Positions 22,204-31,002 of a stretch of DNA of 31,608 nucleotides are shown here, piece by piece. The stretch comes from a virus, in the IMG/VR virus record IMGVR_UViG_3300023184_000364, positions 1 to 31,608 of that record; one strand, given 5' to 3'. Below the pieces are notes generated by a model. The model searched no databases and was not told the origin of the DNA. It worked only from the letters and a program-made list of their open reading frames with translations. The position numbers and the translations under genes are program-made. Position 1 is the first letter of the stretch; each line of letters begins with the position of its first letter.

Positions 22204-23583
22204 ATGGGCGCAGAACTCAAAGTCAGGGTAGGGATAAACCACGCAGGGTTTGCCACGGGTCTCAAAACCATGGAGGGCATGGTCTCTGGCTTTGCCACTA
22301 AAGCAGGGGCGGCGCTAGGCGCGGCCATTGGTGTTCACGCACTTTTTGAAACCGCAAAAGGCGGAGTCGAATTAGCCGATCGTCTTGATGATCTTTCTAA
22401 ACGATTCGACATCAGTGCGACAAAATTACAAATGCTAGGGAACGTAGCGGCCCTATCTGGAGCAGGACTAGAGGAAGTAGCTGGGAGCTTAAAGTTCCTA
22501 GGTAAGAACGCTCAAGATGCCGCCTCAGGCGGATCCTCTGAGCTACTGGACATTTTTAAAAATCTTGGTTTATCGGTTGATGACTTAAGGACATTAAAGC
22601 CTGACGAGATATTCTTAAGACTTGTTGAAAGTTTTCATTCAGGAACCTATGCCGGACAAGAGCTTCTGGTTTTAAGTAAATTGCTAGGTCGTGGCTTTGA
22701 GCAACTCGCGCCGATGATAAGGATGTCTCGTGATGAGCTAGAAAAAGCAGGCATGAGCATGGGAACATTCGCATCAGACGATGATGTGAGAAGATTGGCA
22801 GAGGTTGCCGATTTTATGGATAAACTAGGAAACCTCTCAAAAGTCCTTGGTGGTAAAGCAAGTCTCTGGTTTGTCGATAGCATTAAGGAGTTTCTCTCGT
22901 CTGGCGATCCGGGGTCAGTAATGGAAAAACTCAAGCAAATGGCTTTCCCAGAAGGACAAAGTCCTCGTAAAAAAGCCCAAGACGATACGCGCCAGCTCGC
23001 CATTCGCGAGGCCGCCGACAAGGCTTTTGCTGAGAGTGAAAAGCTAGCCGCTAAGCACGAATTAAAACTAATTGAATCGCAGATCTCTGGCAAAGAAGAG
23101 GCCGAGAGAATGAAGCAGGCGATTGAGGAAAAATACGCCCAGCGCAGTTTGGACCGGGCAATCGAGATGGCCAATCGCAAGGCTGAGCTGATGCCACAGA
23201 TTGAGGATCTACAGGCTCAGCGCCAAGGATCAGGTGCAGAGATGAAGCTACTGGAGGAAAGGGCGGCCGCGGCCAGCGCTAGGGCTAGAACCAGTGGCGG
23301 AGCCGAGGACGTCTTTAACGCCCAGAAACTTGCCCTTGAGTTGCAAAAGTCCAAGGAACAGATGTTCAGCCAGGCTGGGTTTGGCGGTCAGGCTTTCAGC
23401 CAGGCAAAATCCGCCACGGAAAGAATCGTCGGGGATATACCCCAGGCGTCTCAGCTACGTGACATCCCATCCAGCACAGAGGCCCAACGTACCCAACCTG
23501 TGAAGCTAGAAAATCCGCCCGATTTAAAAGGCATCATGGATAAATTAGATACTCTTATCAAAAACGCCGGGGTGTTTAGCTAA
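22204..23583 (+). CDS. Tape measure protein, short (459 aa)
   Basis: Sets tail length and may help DNA entry. A short N-terminal beta part (about 1-15) is followed by GLKTMEGMVSGFATKAG and a hydrophobic helix (AALGAAIGVHALFE). The phage tape-measure consensus then follows (ADRLDDLSKRFDISATKLQML, about 58-78). Long helices occupy the second half: about 270-350 are rich in E/K/A/R and probably coiled coil (KLIESQISGKEEAERM). At about 1.5 angstrom per residue, 459 residues would give a tail of about 70 nm, shorter than most siphovirus tails. Its ATG follows the previous stop by 3 nt without a ribosome-binding site. Confidence 0.75.
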   Translation: MGAELKVRVGINHAGFATGLKTMEGMVSGFATKAGAALGAAIGVHALFETAKGGVELADRLDDLSKRFDISATKLQMLGNVAALSGAGLEEVAGSLKFLGKNAQDAASGGSSELLDIFKNLGLSVDDLRTLKPDEIFLRLVESFHSGTYAGQELLVLSKLLGRGFEQLAPMIRMSRDELEKAGMSMGTFASDDDVRRLAEVADFMDKLGNLSKVLGGKASLWFVDSIKEFLSSGDPGSVMEKLKQMAFPEGQSPRKKAQDDTRQLAIREAADKAFAESEKLAAKHELKLIESQISGKEEAERMKQAIEEKYAQRSLDRAIEMANRKAELMPQIEDLQAQRQGSGAEMKLLEERAAAASARARTSGGAEDVFNAQKLALELQKSKEQMFSQAGFGGQAFSQAKSATERIVGDIPQASQLRDIPSSTEAQRTQPVKLENPPDLKGIMDKLDTLIKNAGVFS

Positions 23584-24365
23584 TGGCTCGCGGTTCTGGC
23601 GGCGGTGGTGGGGGAGGTGGCGCAGCTACCCACACAGGTATTGAGATGCTGGGTGGCGGTGGCGGCATGGATAACCGTGGTAAAACCACTATTAATAAAA
23701 AGTATTTTGTCACCAATTCGTCAGAGCTTCAGAGCGCTCCGATCATCTCTGGATATCTTGCAACCAACATCAGCTACACTAGAATAAACGATACCGCCTA
23801 CGAACAGAACGTAGTCTACGAGGCGCAATCAGACGCTTCAGGGGCCGGGACAACCGTCTGGCTGCAGAACGGGGTCAAAGGTACCTTTGAAATGTTTTGC
23901 TCCTTTGAGACTAAGCCCATCGCCCTTCACCCGCGTATTGAAAGTCTAAAACAAAAATACCAGGGATTTCCAGACGGAGCTACCATCTATTTTCCCTACT
24001 ATTATATTGATGGAACAGCGGGTGGCCTGTCCGACACAAAGCCTGCCAAAAACCCTATGTATGGCGTTACTCACTATAAGGAACCCTCTATGGTCCTGCG
24101 TCACACCTACTTTTCTAAGACGCTTAGCTCTGGCATATGGGATGTCACTGGTAGGGTAACCACTAAACTGCCAGCAAATCTGCCCATCCCTAAAGGGGAT
24201 CTCGACGACCAAGGAAAAGAAATTAAACGCCAATGGATGATGCAGGCCCCCTCCGTCACTCGTCAGGGGGAAGCCTGGCAGGTCGTCCAAGAGTACGTCC
24301 TGCTAGATGCGGTGGGCGTGGCTGATAAGATTTACATTAAAGGAACTACACCAGGGACACCATGA
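23583..24365 (+). CDS. Tail-tip-region protein with Gly-rich N-terminus (260 aa)
   Basis: The N-terminus is glycine-rich (MARGSGGGGGGGG, then GGGGGM), which suggests a flexible tether. After about residue 40 the protein is strand-rich (TAYEQNVVYEAQSD, TVWLQNGVKGTFEMF, GATIYFPYYYIDG) and has no membrane segment. It follows the tape measure directly (TAATG overlap) and overlaps the next gene (ATGA). By position it belongs to the distal tail/baseplate, but no family is recognised. Confidence 0.55.
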   Translation: MARGSGGGGGGGGAATHTGIEMLGGGGGMDNRGKTTINKKYFVTNSSELQSAPIISGYLATNISYTRINDTAYEQNVVYEAQSDASGAGTTVWLQNGVKGTFEMFCSFETKPIALHPRIESLKQKYQGFPDGATIYFPYYYIDGTAGGLSDTKPAKNPMYGVTHYKEPSMVLRHTYFSKTLSSGIWDVTGRVTTKLPANLPIPKGDLDDQGKEIKRQWMMQAPSVTRQGEAWQVVQEYVLLDAVGVADKIYIKGTTPGTP

Positions 24366-25027
24366 TCCCAGCTAATCTAAAAGCTAAAGCAGGAGACAAA
24401 ATCCTAGAAAAGTTTCGCGCTTTAGTTGCCCATATTGATACACAGAAAGCATTAAGCGTGGACGACCGCGTCCAGATTAATGAGACAGGCAACGGCACTA
24501 ACATCACCCTACTGCCTAATTCGACATCCCTAAACTTTACCTACCCGCTAAAAATCAATTTGCTTAGCAATACCCAATATCGCGTTTCTGAGGGATACGT
24601 AAACAATCAATTGCCAAAAATAAGAACAAAAAACAATCCAATCCTTCAAGATATTTTAGATATTGAAAAAGGTATTGGGTTTATAGCTAATTCCAATCCA
24701 CCAAGAGGAATTAATGAAAAGTGGTTATTCTGTGTTGTCTTTCTGGCCAGCGGCGGCCCAGACGATCCAACAGGGATAGTGATTACTTACATCGATTGCC
24801 TGAACGCCCAACAAATCGAAGATCAAAAGATAAAAATGGAGGATCTTGTTTTGGGCGCTCCTTATGCGCCTCGGGCTGTTGATAAATCAGTTGGGCTTAG
24901 GGAATTTTACGTACCTCTGGCTTTTATGAGGGCAGACAGAGTTTTACATCAGTTTACTATGCACAACGTCTACTTACGCCCCTACAAAGTAGGAATTCAG
25001 CATCGTGTTGTATTTTGGCCCGCATGA
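24362..25027 (+). CDS. Tail-tip-region protein (221 aa)
   Basis: Soluble, strand-rich and unrecognised. A helical start (MIPANLKAKAGDKILEKFRAL) is followed by a strand-rich body with INETGNGTNITLLPN (near 39-53) and KWLFCVVFLASGG (near 119-131). Stretches of the gene are AT-rich. Coupled by overlaps to both neighbours, it probably forms a tail-tip complex with them. Confidence 0.5.
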   Translation: MIPANLKAKAGDKILEKFRALVAHIDTQKALSVDDRVQINETGNGTNITLLPNSTSLNFTYPLKINLLSNTQYRVSEGYVNNQLPKIRTKNNPILQDILDIEKGIGFIANSNPPRGINEKWLFCVVFLASGGPDDPTGIVITYIDCLNAQQIEDQKIKMEDLVLGAPYAPRAVDKSVGLREFYVPLAFMRADRVLHQFTMHNVYLRPYKVGIQHRVVFWPA

Positions 25028-25950
25028 AATACACCACAAAAACTTGGGCTAAGCTCCTAGAAAAAGTAGAACGATATCTCCCGCGCAGATTCTTTGATCT
25101 AGGCGGCACCTTTCGCCCAAAATGGTCTCACCCCTGGACGGTTACTATGGGCCAAGACCGTTTACAAAATCTAACCCCATTTTTTATCCCTGGACTGGTA
25201 AACTGCTTTCCGCCTTGGGTAGAAATGGCTTGGGACAAAGCACCCGAAGCGGCCGTGAACCGCGCCACTGCTGAAAGTTTTGCCAAGGGTGAAAGCATAG
25301 ACAAAACCAAACCTTTTCGCGTTTACCTAGATGAAAAACCCACCCTTCCGCTATATTGGCGGGCCTTTAATCCTCTTGATAATGACCCGGTCCCTCCGAA
25401 ATTTGGAAACCTCCCGCAATCGGATATCTACGCCACAGACATAATTGTGAAAACTTTGCGCACCTCCCTTGATCTCACCGTGACCAAGGCAAACACAGAG
25501 GATTTTACCGGGATCAATGTGGATCCCAAGTATACCCAGCACAGCGGCTTTGGCTTTAACATTGAATCGGTCAACAAATACACCCCGCCTAAAAGTTACC
25601 TCTCGGCCGTAGATATTGCCCAAGGTAGGTTTTTTGATAACCCCTACGAGGCGACAAAGATCTGTACCATCTTTGCCCTTAAGCCGCCTGGTAATGACAA
25701 TATATTGCCAGACATAAACTGGATTTTTGCTACCAGCTATAACGCCTACTGGAACTTTACCTTTTGGAGTCCATTCCAACCCGTCCTAGATGTTACCAAT
25801 CGCATCAGCTTTTTTAGTCCACTCGCAGGTGGAGCTTTGCAGGCCGCGGTCATTCTGGGCGGGCTACTCAGCGCCAGCAACGAGTACAGCCAAGCCATGA
25901 TCGATTTTATTAACCGCAATAAACTAGCAGGCCATTACATCTCCATATGA
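25024..25950 (+). CDS. Tail-tip-region protein (308 aa)
   Basis: Start set at ATG 25024, where it overlaps the previous TGA, rather than the upstream TTG. The protein is aromatic- and proline-rich (GGTFRPKWSHPWTVTMG, GLVNCFPPWVEMAW, LPLYWRAFNPLDND) and ends in a hydrophobic helix-like segment (GGALQAAVILGGLLSASN, about 273-290). No known family is seen. The aromatic-rich character and position fit a distal tail or host-contact component. Confidence 0.5.
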   Translation: MKYTTKTWAKLLEKVERYLPRRFFDLGGTFRPKWSHPWTVTMGQDRLQNLTPFFIPGLVNCFPPWVEMAWDKAPEAAVNRATAESFAKGESIDKTKPFRVYLDEKPTLPLYWRAFNPLDNDPVPPKFGNLPQSDIYATDIIVKTLRTSLDLTVTKANTEDFTGINVDPKYTQHSGFGFNIESVNKYTPPKSYLSAVDIAQGRFFDNPYEATKICTIFALKPPGNDNILPDINWIFATSYNAYWNFTFWSPFQPVLDVTNRISFFSPLAGGALQAAVILGGLLSASNEYSQAMIDFINRNKLAGHYISI

Positions 25951-26135
25951 GCCTGTCCAAAAGCGAGCGCCTCAAAGCTAAACGCAAGCTTTTAGCCGAT
26001 CTAGCGGCCAAGAAATTAAACTCTACCTACGACGAGCCAGGCCCCATCTGGAGCATAGCGGGTCAGTCCACTATGGATCCCAACTACTTTAATGGCCTCC
26101 TTTCTGTGACCTTTCCTCCTACCCCCTTCGATTGA
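25947..26135 (+). CDS. Small protein in tail operon (62 aa)
   Basis: A 62-residue protein with a basic helical start (SLSKSERLKAKRKLLADLAAKKL) and a short aromatic/proline tail (GPIWSIAG, FPPTPFD). It starts by ATGA overlap with the preceding tail gene, and its TGA sits inside a TTGACA motif before the next gene. It may be an assembly factor or a tail-tip accessory part. Unrecognised. Confidence 0.5.
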   Translation: MSLSKSERLKAKRKLLADLAAKKLNSTYDEPGPIWSIAGQSTMDPNYFNGLLSVTFPPTPFD

Positions 26136-26154
26136 CAAGCCTTACTAGTTATTC

Positions 26155-28518
26155 ATGGCTACTTACCTTTTCGGAAATCTTTCCTCCCGCACTGCTTCCT
26201 ACACCATTGAGCCGGGTAACGTCACCCTCCCCACTATTGTCCAAGGGGATACCTTTACCCTGGCTGTGCGTCTTACTGAGACTAATAACAACGTCACCAC
26301 CGTCACCGCTCCCTCCATCTACTCCGCCCGCCTTAGCTACGGCCCGGTAGATGCCGCCCCTACCTCTGGCTCGTTCAAGGTACTGGTTAACTCCGTTACT
26401 TCCACCGTCATCACCTTTGGATCCACCGCCGCCAGCGTGGCCGCTGTCCTTAACAGCATCTCCGCAGCTACTGGCTGGGCCGTCATTGAGGATCAAGGAT
26501 CCTACCTAGTTTCCCGCACCTCTAACTGGGTGGCCACCTCTGGCATCTCCATCGTCCAGAACGAGCTTATCCCCCAATCCTTTGTTCGCGTTACCAGCTA
26601 CTCCGCTAACTCTAATTTTTATCAAGAGCTGCGGCCTATGCAATCCCCCTTGGCCTATACCTCCGCCTTCGGCCTTATTGTTCCTCCGCCGCCCAGCATT
26701 ACCCGCGTCGTCACAGGCTACTCCGACGAGCTTACAGGCACCTACGTAAACGAGGTTCAGCGCCTCTACATCCCGCCTTCCTTTGGCACTACCTTCCAGA
26801 TTTACCGCGGCACATCACGCACCGCCCTGCTTAATAAGGACGACGGCGCGGCCGAGATTCAAGGTGCCCTCATGGCCAGTTGCGTAACTAAAAACGCAGG
26901 GGAATCTTTCTTAGTTAGCAATCCAGAGGATTACGTTGCGAATATAGAATTTGCAGGAACCATGAGCGGCGCCACTCACGATCTCCTCACCGTATCTGTT
27001 CCCGTATCTCCCCAGGGCGACGTCACCTTTAACCTAGATTTTAACACCCAAGGCATGCTGGCCGCGTTGCGTGGCGATTACGAAGTTACCCACCCGCTAA
27101 CCTGCGAGCTAGGGATTAACTACGGCACCGTTGCCACTCCCAACATCCAGTACATCACCGTGTTTCAACAGAGCATGGTCGTGCAAGCGGACGGGGCGTG
27201 GACAGAATTAGCGGCCGCCCAATCCATTAATTGGCTTAATCCTCCTCAGCCCGTTAACTACATTCCGTTTACCGCAGACCAAGTTATCACCGGGATCCAG
27301 AGCTACACGCGAGTAGTCACAGGCACTGGGCCGTGGACCATCGCCCATAATCTAGGAACAGAAGCCATCCACCTTTCTGTCCGTGAGAACTATTCCACAG
27401 GCTACCTTTTAGCTAACACCGTTAGCTACAGCGTACAGACCTCCACCTCCCAATCGGTCATCGTGACTAATAAAGGATCCGCCACCACCACCCCCGGCTG
27501 GGCCGTGATGATCTCCTCCGCTGGCCCCGCTAGCGCTTTTCAAGCTCACACTCACACCGTTGCCCAGGTTGTATCATTACAAGATTACCTAAACTCTCTG
27601 ACCGATCGCATGACAGTCATTGAGGACATTCTGCCCGCAGTAGGGGCAGTAGGACTAAGCACCACCACCGTGCCTTACGTCATACCCGTACAGGAAAAAT
27701 CTGAGGTCTTATTTACCACCGCCGCTTTATCTGTGGATTCTGGCATAGGCACGATTAGTTCCCTAATCTCTGCCCCTTATCTTCTCCGCGCCCTGTCCGT
27801 CACCGTAGGCACCGCACCTAGTTCGGCCATCATTACCGCTACCACCGTGGATAAAGTTTCTGCTTACACCTCCGGCCTAGATCTGGCTATTTCACGAATT
27901 GGAGCAATCCCAGGCGCCACCCTCCCCAGCGGCATCGCCTACGTCGGAGCAGAAAGCACGCGCGGCCTTATCTACCAGGTTAACCCCTACCAAAATAACC
28001 GCACCTACTACCCCACCGCCTATACTCGCCAGCTTTTTGAAGTGGCCGTAAACGACAAAATGTTTAGAGCAAACCAGACTCTTTCCTTCAACTTTGACAT
28101 AGCCGCTCAGACCAAGGACGCCACCGCCTCCGTCCAGTGGTGGGTGGTAGTGGATGTGGGCGAGGCCACCACCGCCTCTACTCCCACCACTCAAAGCTCA
28201 AACATCACCGGCATTACCTACAATAGTTATCCTATCTTAGCCCAGCCTATCGTCGTCGTTAGCCAGCTCCAGCGCCACCAGTTTGGCGTAGAAGTTATCG
28301 CTACCGCTACCACTAACAGTGTGGTCATGAGCGCAAACCAGATCGCCTATGGGCTGGCATCTTCTGCCGTGTCGGCCGCTCCGTCTGGAAGAAACTTTGT
28401 CCTACGCGGCCGCCTGGCAAACTTTGATGTGGCCGACAATTTCTCCGATCCACGCGGCTTTGTGGGTTACGCCATCGCAAAGCAGGGGACAGATCCACTA
28501 GCCATCAACATTTCCTAA
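26155..28518 (+). CDS. Large tail/fibre-type protein with beta domains (787 aa)
   Basis: Large Thr/Ser/Val-rich, strand-rich protein typical of tail-tip fibre or baseplate proteins. The N-terminal part (about 25-120) has an Ig-like alternation (GNVTLPTIVQGDTFTLAVRL). Residues about 464-468 (AHTHT) precede a helix (VVSLQDYLNSLTDRMTVIEDI, to about residue 492), an arrangement common in trimeric fibres where an HTH-type metal-binding motif adjoins a short coiled coil. The C-terminal about 290 residues form further beta domains. Likely function is receptor contact or fibre attachment. No ribosome-binding site; TTGACA lies 17 nt before the ATG. Confidence 0.65.
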   Translation: MATYLFGNLSSRTASYTIEPGNVTLPTIVQGDTFTLAVRLTETNNNVTTVTAPSIYSARLSYGPVDAAPTSGSFKVLVNSVTSTVITFGSTAASVAAVLNSISAATGWAVIEDQGSYLVSRTSNWVATSGISIVQNELIPQSFVRVTSYSANSNFYQELRPMQSPLAYTSAFGLIVPPPPSITRVVTGYSDELTGTYVNEVQRLYIPPSFGTTFQIYRGTSRTALLNKDDGAAEIQGALMASCVTKNAGESFLVSNPEDYVANIEFAGTMSGATHDLLTVSVPVSPQGDVTFNLDFNTQGMLAALRGDYEVTHPLTCELGINYGTVATPNIQYITVFQQSMVVQADGAWTELAAAQSINWLNPPQPVNYIPFTADQVITGIQSYTRVVTGTGPWTIAHNLGTEAIHLSVRENYSTGYLLANTVSYSVQTSTSQSVIVTNKGSATTTPGWAVMISSAGPASAFQAHTHTVAQVVSLQDYLNSLTDRMTVIEDILPAVGAVGLSTTTVPYVIPVQEKSEVLFTTAALSVDSGIGTISSLISAPYLLRALSVTVGTAPSSAIITATTVDKVSAYTSGLDLAISRIGAIPGATLPSGIAYVGAESTRGLIYQVNPYQNNRTYYPTAYTRQLFEVAVNDKMFRANQTLSFNFDIAAQTKDATASVQWWVVVDVGEATTASTPTTQSSNITGITYNSYPILAQPIVVVSQLQRHQFGVEVIATATTNSVVMSANQIAYGLASSAVSAAPSGRNFVLRGRLANFDVADNFSDPRGFVGYAIAKQGTDPLAINIS

Positions 28519-28529
28519 AGGCCAGCCCC

Positions 28530-29051
28530 GTGTCAGTGCCATTTATTTTTACCACTACGACCGAAAGCGCTGTCTTTCGTATGTTTTACCCGTTCAGCCA
28601 ACTAATAGAGGTAAATTTAAGTAATCGCGCCGTTACAACACCTACTGGCGGGCTAAATCTATATCCCAACAGCTTCAGTTTTTATGCAGTGGGCATTAAC
28701 ACTGGAGTAACTGCCAGCGCCTTAAATACTACTAGCACTACAGTCAGCTTTTTTATTAGAGAAACAGCCTCATCCTCAGATCTTCTTTTTAGCGCTACAA
28801 CCATTCCATTTGGGCACGATTATAGTGATGCTTCGGAAAGTTACTCAGCAAGGAATATGTACTTTTGTGACTTTGTAATTACCTCAAGCTCAAATTCCTT
28901 GCGAGATCTGTGCAGGCAATCTTTAGGCAGCTCAACATCCCTTTCGCTTGTTGGTGCATTTAAAATAGAACAAGCCGACAACCGCGTTTTTACCTCAGAC
29001 ACCTTTGCCATAAACTGCGTTGTGCCAGTTATTCGCGATCTGGCCTTTTAA
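28530..29051 (+). CDS. Tail-associated beta protein, paralogue A (173 aa)
   Basis: Strand-rich, Ser/Thr-rich protein ending in IRDLAF. The next gene's product ends in SRDLTF, and both have a similar order of polar strands before that end, so they look like divergent paralogues. It is more AT-rich than its neighbours. The GTG start has AAGG about 10 nt upstream. Likely a small fibre- or tail-tip domain protein; function unknown. Confidence 0.5.
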   Translation: MSVPFIFTTTTESAVFRMFYPFSQLIEVNLSNRAVTTPTGGLNLYPNSFSFYAVGINTGVTASALNTTSTTVSFFIRETASSSDLLFSATTIPFGHDYSDASESYSARNMYFCDFVITSSSNSLRDLCRQSLGSSTSLSLVGAFKIEQADNRVFTSDTFAINCVVPVIRDLAF

Positions 29052-29056
29052 AAAGT

Positions 29057-29701
29057 ATGTCTTTTAATTTATTTACCGCTCCTACTGGTCAGGATCTATT
29101 CGGCATTGATCTGTATATTAACAGCATTACCGGCCAAGTAACTAACACCCGGCAAAATGCCATCGTTCGCCATAACGAAACAAACAGATTTTTTGTTATT
29201 CCTCATTCAGAAGCCTTAAAGCCCCTTGGTTTTGGCTACGGTGTGAATTTTTTACGCGGCGCTACTATTTACACTTCCCACTTTCTTGTTCGCGCAGAAT
29301 TAGCCGCAAGACCAACCGCAAACTCTGGCGATCTTGCCTTTAGTGTTGCCACAACCGTTACTCAAAACGCGAACTCCGGTGAGCCTTTTAATACTGTTGA
29401 AAACACAATCAGTCGTTTTGAATTTAGCACCAATTTCGCTACTGCCGCCACCTTTAGCACTAGCACCGTCTGTTTCGTGGTAACGCAGATGAGTCAGTCG
29501 GTTTTAGAATTATCTCGCTCCAGCCTAGCTGCTGGGGGCGATGGCTCTGTTCCTTTAACCGCGCAAATATCTTACACTGTCACCGCTTCCTTTAATAACA
29601 TGAGTTTATTCCCACGCTATATGGATAGCGTCGTGACGATCCATACCCTGCCTTTTGCTCTTACTTATGAGGCGCCTTTGTCCAGGGACTTAACCTTCTA
29701 G
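29057..29701 (+). CDS. Tail-associated beta protein, paralogue B (214 aa)
   Basis: Strand-rich protein (FGIDLYINSITGQVTN, FSVATTVTQNANSG) ending in SRDLTF, similar to the IRDLAF end of the previous gene's product. It has no signal peptide or membrane segment and only a purine-rich AAAAAG just before the ATG. It is AT-rich like paralogue A. The two adjacent copies may have arisen by duplication or may form a two-part appendage. Confidence 0.5.
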   Translation: MSFNLFTAPTGQDLFGIDLYINSITGQVTNTRQNAIVRHNETNRFFVIPHSEALKPLGFGYGVNFLRGATIYTSHFLVRAELAARPTANSGDLAFSVATTVTQNANSGEPFNTVENTISRFEFSTNFATAATFSTSTVCFVVTQMSQSVLELSRSSLAAGGDGSVPLTAQISYTVTASFNNMSLFPRYMDSVVTIHTLPFALTYEAPLSRDLTF

Positions 29702-29727
29702 CTTTGACAAGCGCCTAGCAATTATCC

Positions 29728-30060
29728 ATGAGCGCCTCCTACAACATAACCATTGAGCAGGGGACAGACTTCTCCCGCACCCTCTTTCTCACCACCGATA
29801 CGTCTACCCCCATTAACATAGCCGGGCGTACCTTTACCGCTCAGATCCGCCAGATGCCTGGAGGGACCGTAGCCACAGCCTTTACCTGCACCGTGACCAG
29901 CGCGGCCGGGGGCCAGCTCACTATGGCACTATCCGCGGCCGCCACCCTCGTCGTCCCTACCAGCGGCGGAAAGTACGATCTGCTGATGAATAATTCCGGC
30001 ACCTACACCCGGCTACTTGAGGGCGTAGTGACATTATCCCCTAGAATAACCGTAGCTTAA
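29728..30060 (+). CDS. Ig-like tail/fibre domain protein (110 aa)
   Basis: A single compact beta-sandwich: the start NITIEQGTDFSRTLFL, a central AGRTFTAQIRQMPGG and the end GVVTLSPRITVA fit a phage domain often placed at the N-terminus of BppU-type fibre or baseplate proteins (QG.df...l......G.tf.aqIR). It may attach the next fibre protein to the tail. TTGACA lies 18 nt before the ATG and no Shine-Dalgarno sequence is seen. Confidence 0.65.
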   Translation: MSASYNITIEQGTDFSRTLFLTTDTSTPINIAGRTFTAQIRQMPGGTVATAFTCTVTSAAGGQLTMALSAAATLVVPTSGGKYDLLMNNSGTYTRLLEGVVTLSPRITVA

Positions 30061-30067
30061 AAAAACT

Positions 30068-30991
30068 ATGAGCGACATCTACCTAGCCGTTAGCGAAACA
30101 CCCACCGTTGTCACCCTGACCAGTGCCGTGATTAACAGCGCCGTGGCCAGCTCCGTCACCGTCATGAACACCGTCACCGTGGCGCTGGATGCGAATAGCC
30201 TGTCCGCCCTAGAAAACGTTACCGTCACCGTCGGTGCAGCGATTACTGGGACAGTCACTGTCTCCTCCCTTCCCGCCATCTCTGGCACAGTGACGGCGAA
30301 TGTTCCTGTATTCTCTGATGGATACACGGCAACTACTGGAATTAGAGTTATTGGAACTGGCATTGATGGAACTCTAAGGATTCAAGGTATTGATCCTAGC
30401 ATCCCTGCCCCCGCAAATCTTGAAGAAGGTGGGGCAATTCCAATTTTCTCACTTAATAACAACGCTCTACCTGTTTCTGGAACTATCAACGGCCTTCAAG
30501 ATGGTGATGGAACAACTTTTGGAGTTGATCGTAATTTTCCTGTCGATATTATTTCCGCCCTCCCCGCTGGCACAAACCGCATAGGCGTGGTGACGATTGG
30601 CGGGGGAACGGTGACAATCGGAGCAGGTATTTCGCAGATCGGGTCAGTTACCGCATCCATCTCCAACAGCGTCACCATCGGCTCGCTCCCTGCGATCAGT
30701 GGGACGGTGACGGCTAACCTATCAATCTCAGCCACCGCCATCACCTCGGGCAGTTTTAGCTCGCTCACATCAGCCACCCTCGTCCCTGCTAACACTGTCC
30801 GCAAAATGGCTACCGTCTTTAATCAAGGAGCAGGGCAACTATTCGTGAACGCAGGGGCATCGGCCACAACGCTCGGCGGTGGATTTATGGTCGCACTATC
30901 GAGTGGGGATTTTTACGAATGCGATTACACCACCACTACCCTCTCAGCCATCTTCGCCACGGCTGGCACGGCTAGCTGGGTCAGTCACTAG
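30068..30991 (+). CDS. Repeat-containing tail fibre-like protein (307 aa)
   Basis: Very Val/Thr/Ser-rich with repeating strand pattern (VTVTVGAAITGTVTV). SLPAISGTVTAN is repeated exactly at 30266-30301 and 30683-30718. Between the copies, about 30305-30560 has different, more AT-rich codon use, so a cassette may have been inserted or exchanged. The C-terminal about 80 residues (AGQLFVNAGASATTLGGGF, then FYECDY) look like a small globular head. Probably a fibre. The start lacks a ribosome-binding site and follows an A-rich stretch. Confidence 0.6.
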   Translation: MSDIYLAVSETPTVVTLTSAVINSAVASSVTVMNTVTVALDANSLSALENVTVTVGAAITGTVTVSSLPAISGTVTANVPVFSDGYTATTGIRVIGTGIDGTLRIQGIDPSIPAPANLEEGGAIPIFSLNNNALPVSGTINGLQDGDGTTFGVDRNFPVDIISALPAGTNRIGVVTIGGGTVTIGAGISQIGSVTASISNSVTIGSLPAISGTVTANLSISATAITSGSFSSLTSATLVPANTVRKMATVFNQGAGQLFVNAGASATTLGGGFMVALSSGDFYECDYTTTTLSAIFATAGTASWVSH

Positions 30992-31002
30992 AGGAGTAGG
31001 CA

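Noticed and set aside
26149-26496. 115-codon leftward Gly-rich ORF within the large tail gene
   Set aside because: Shadow of Thr/Ser/Ala-rich codons on the coding strand; no start signals.
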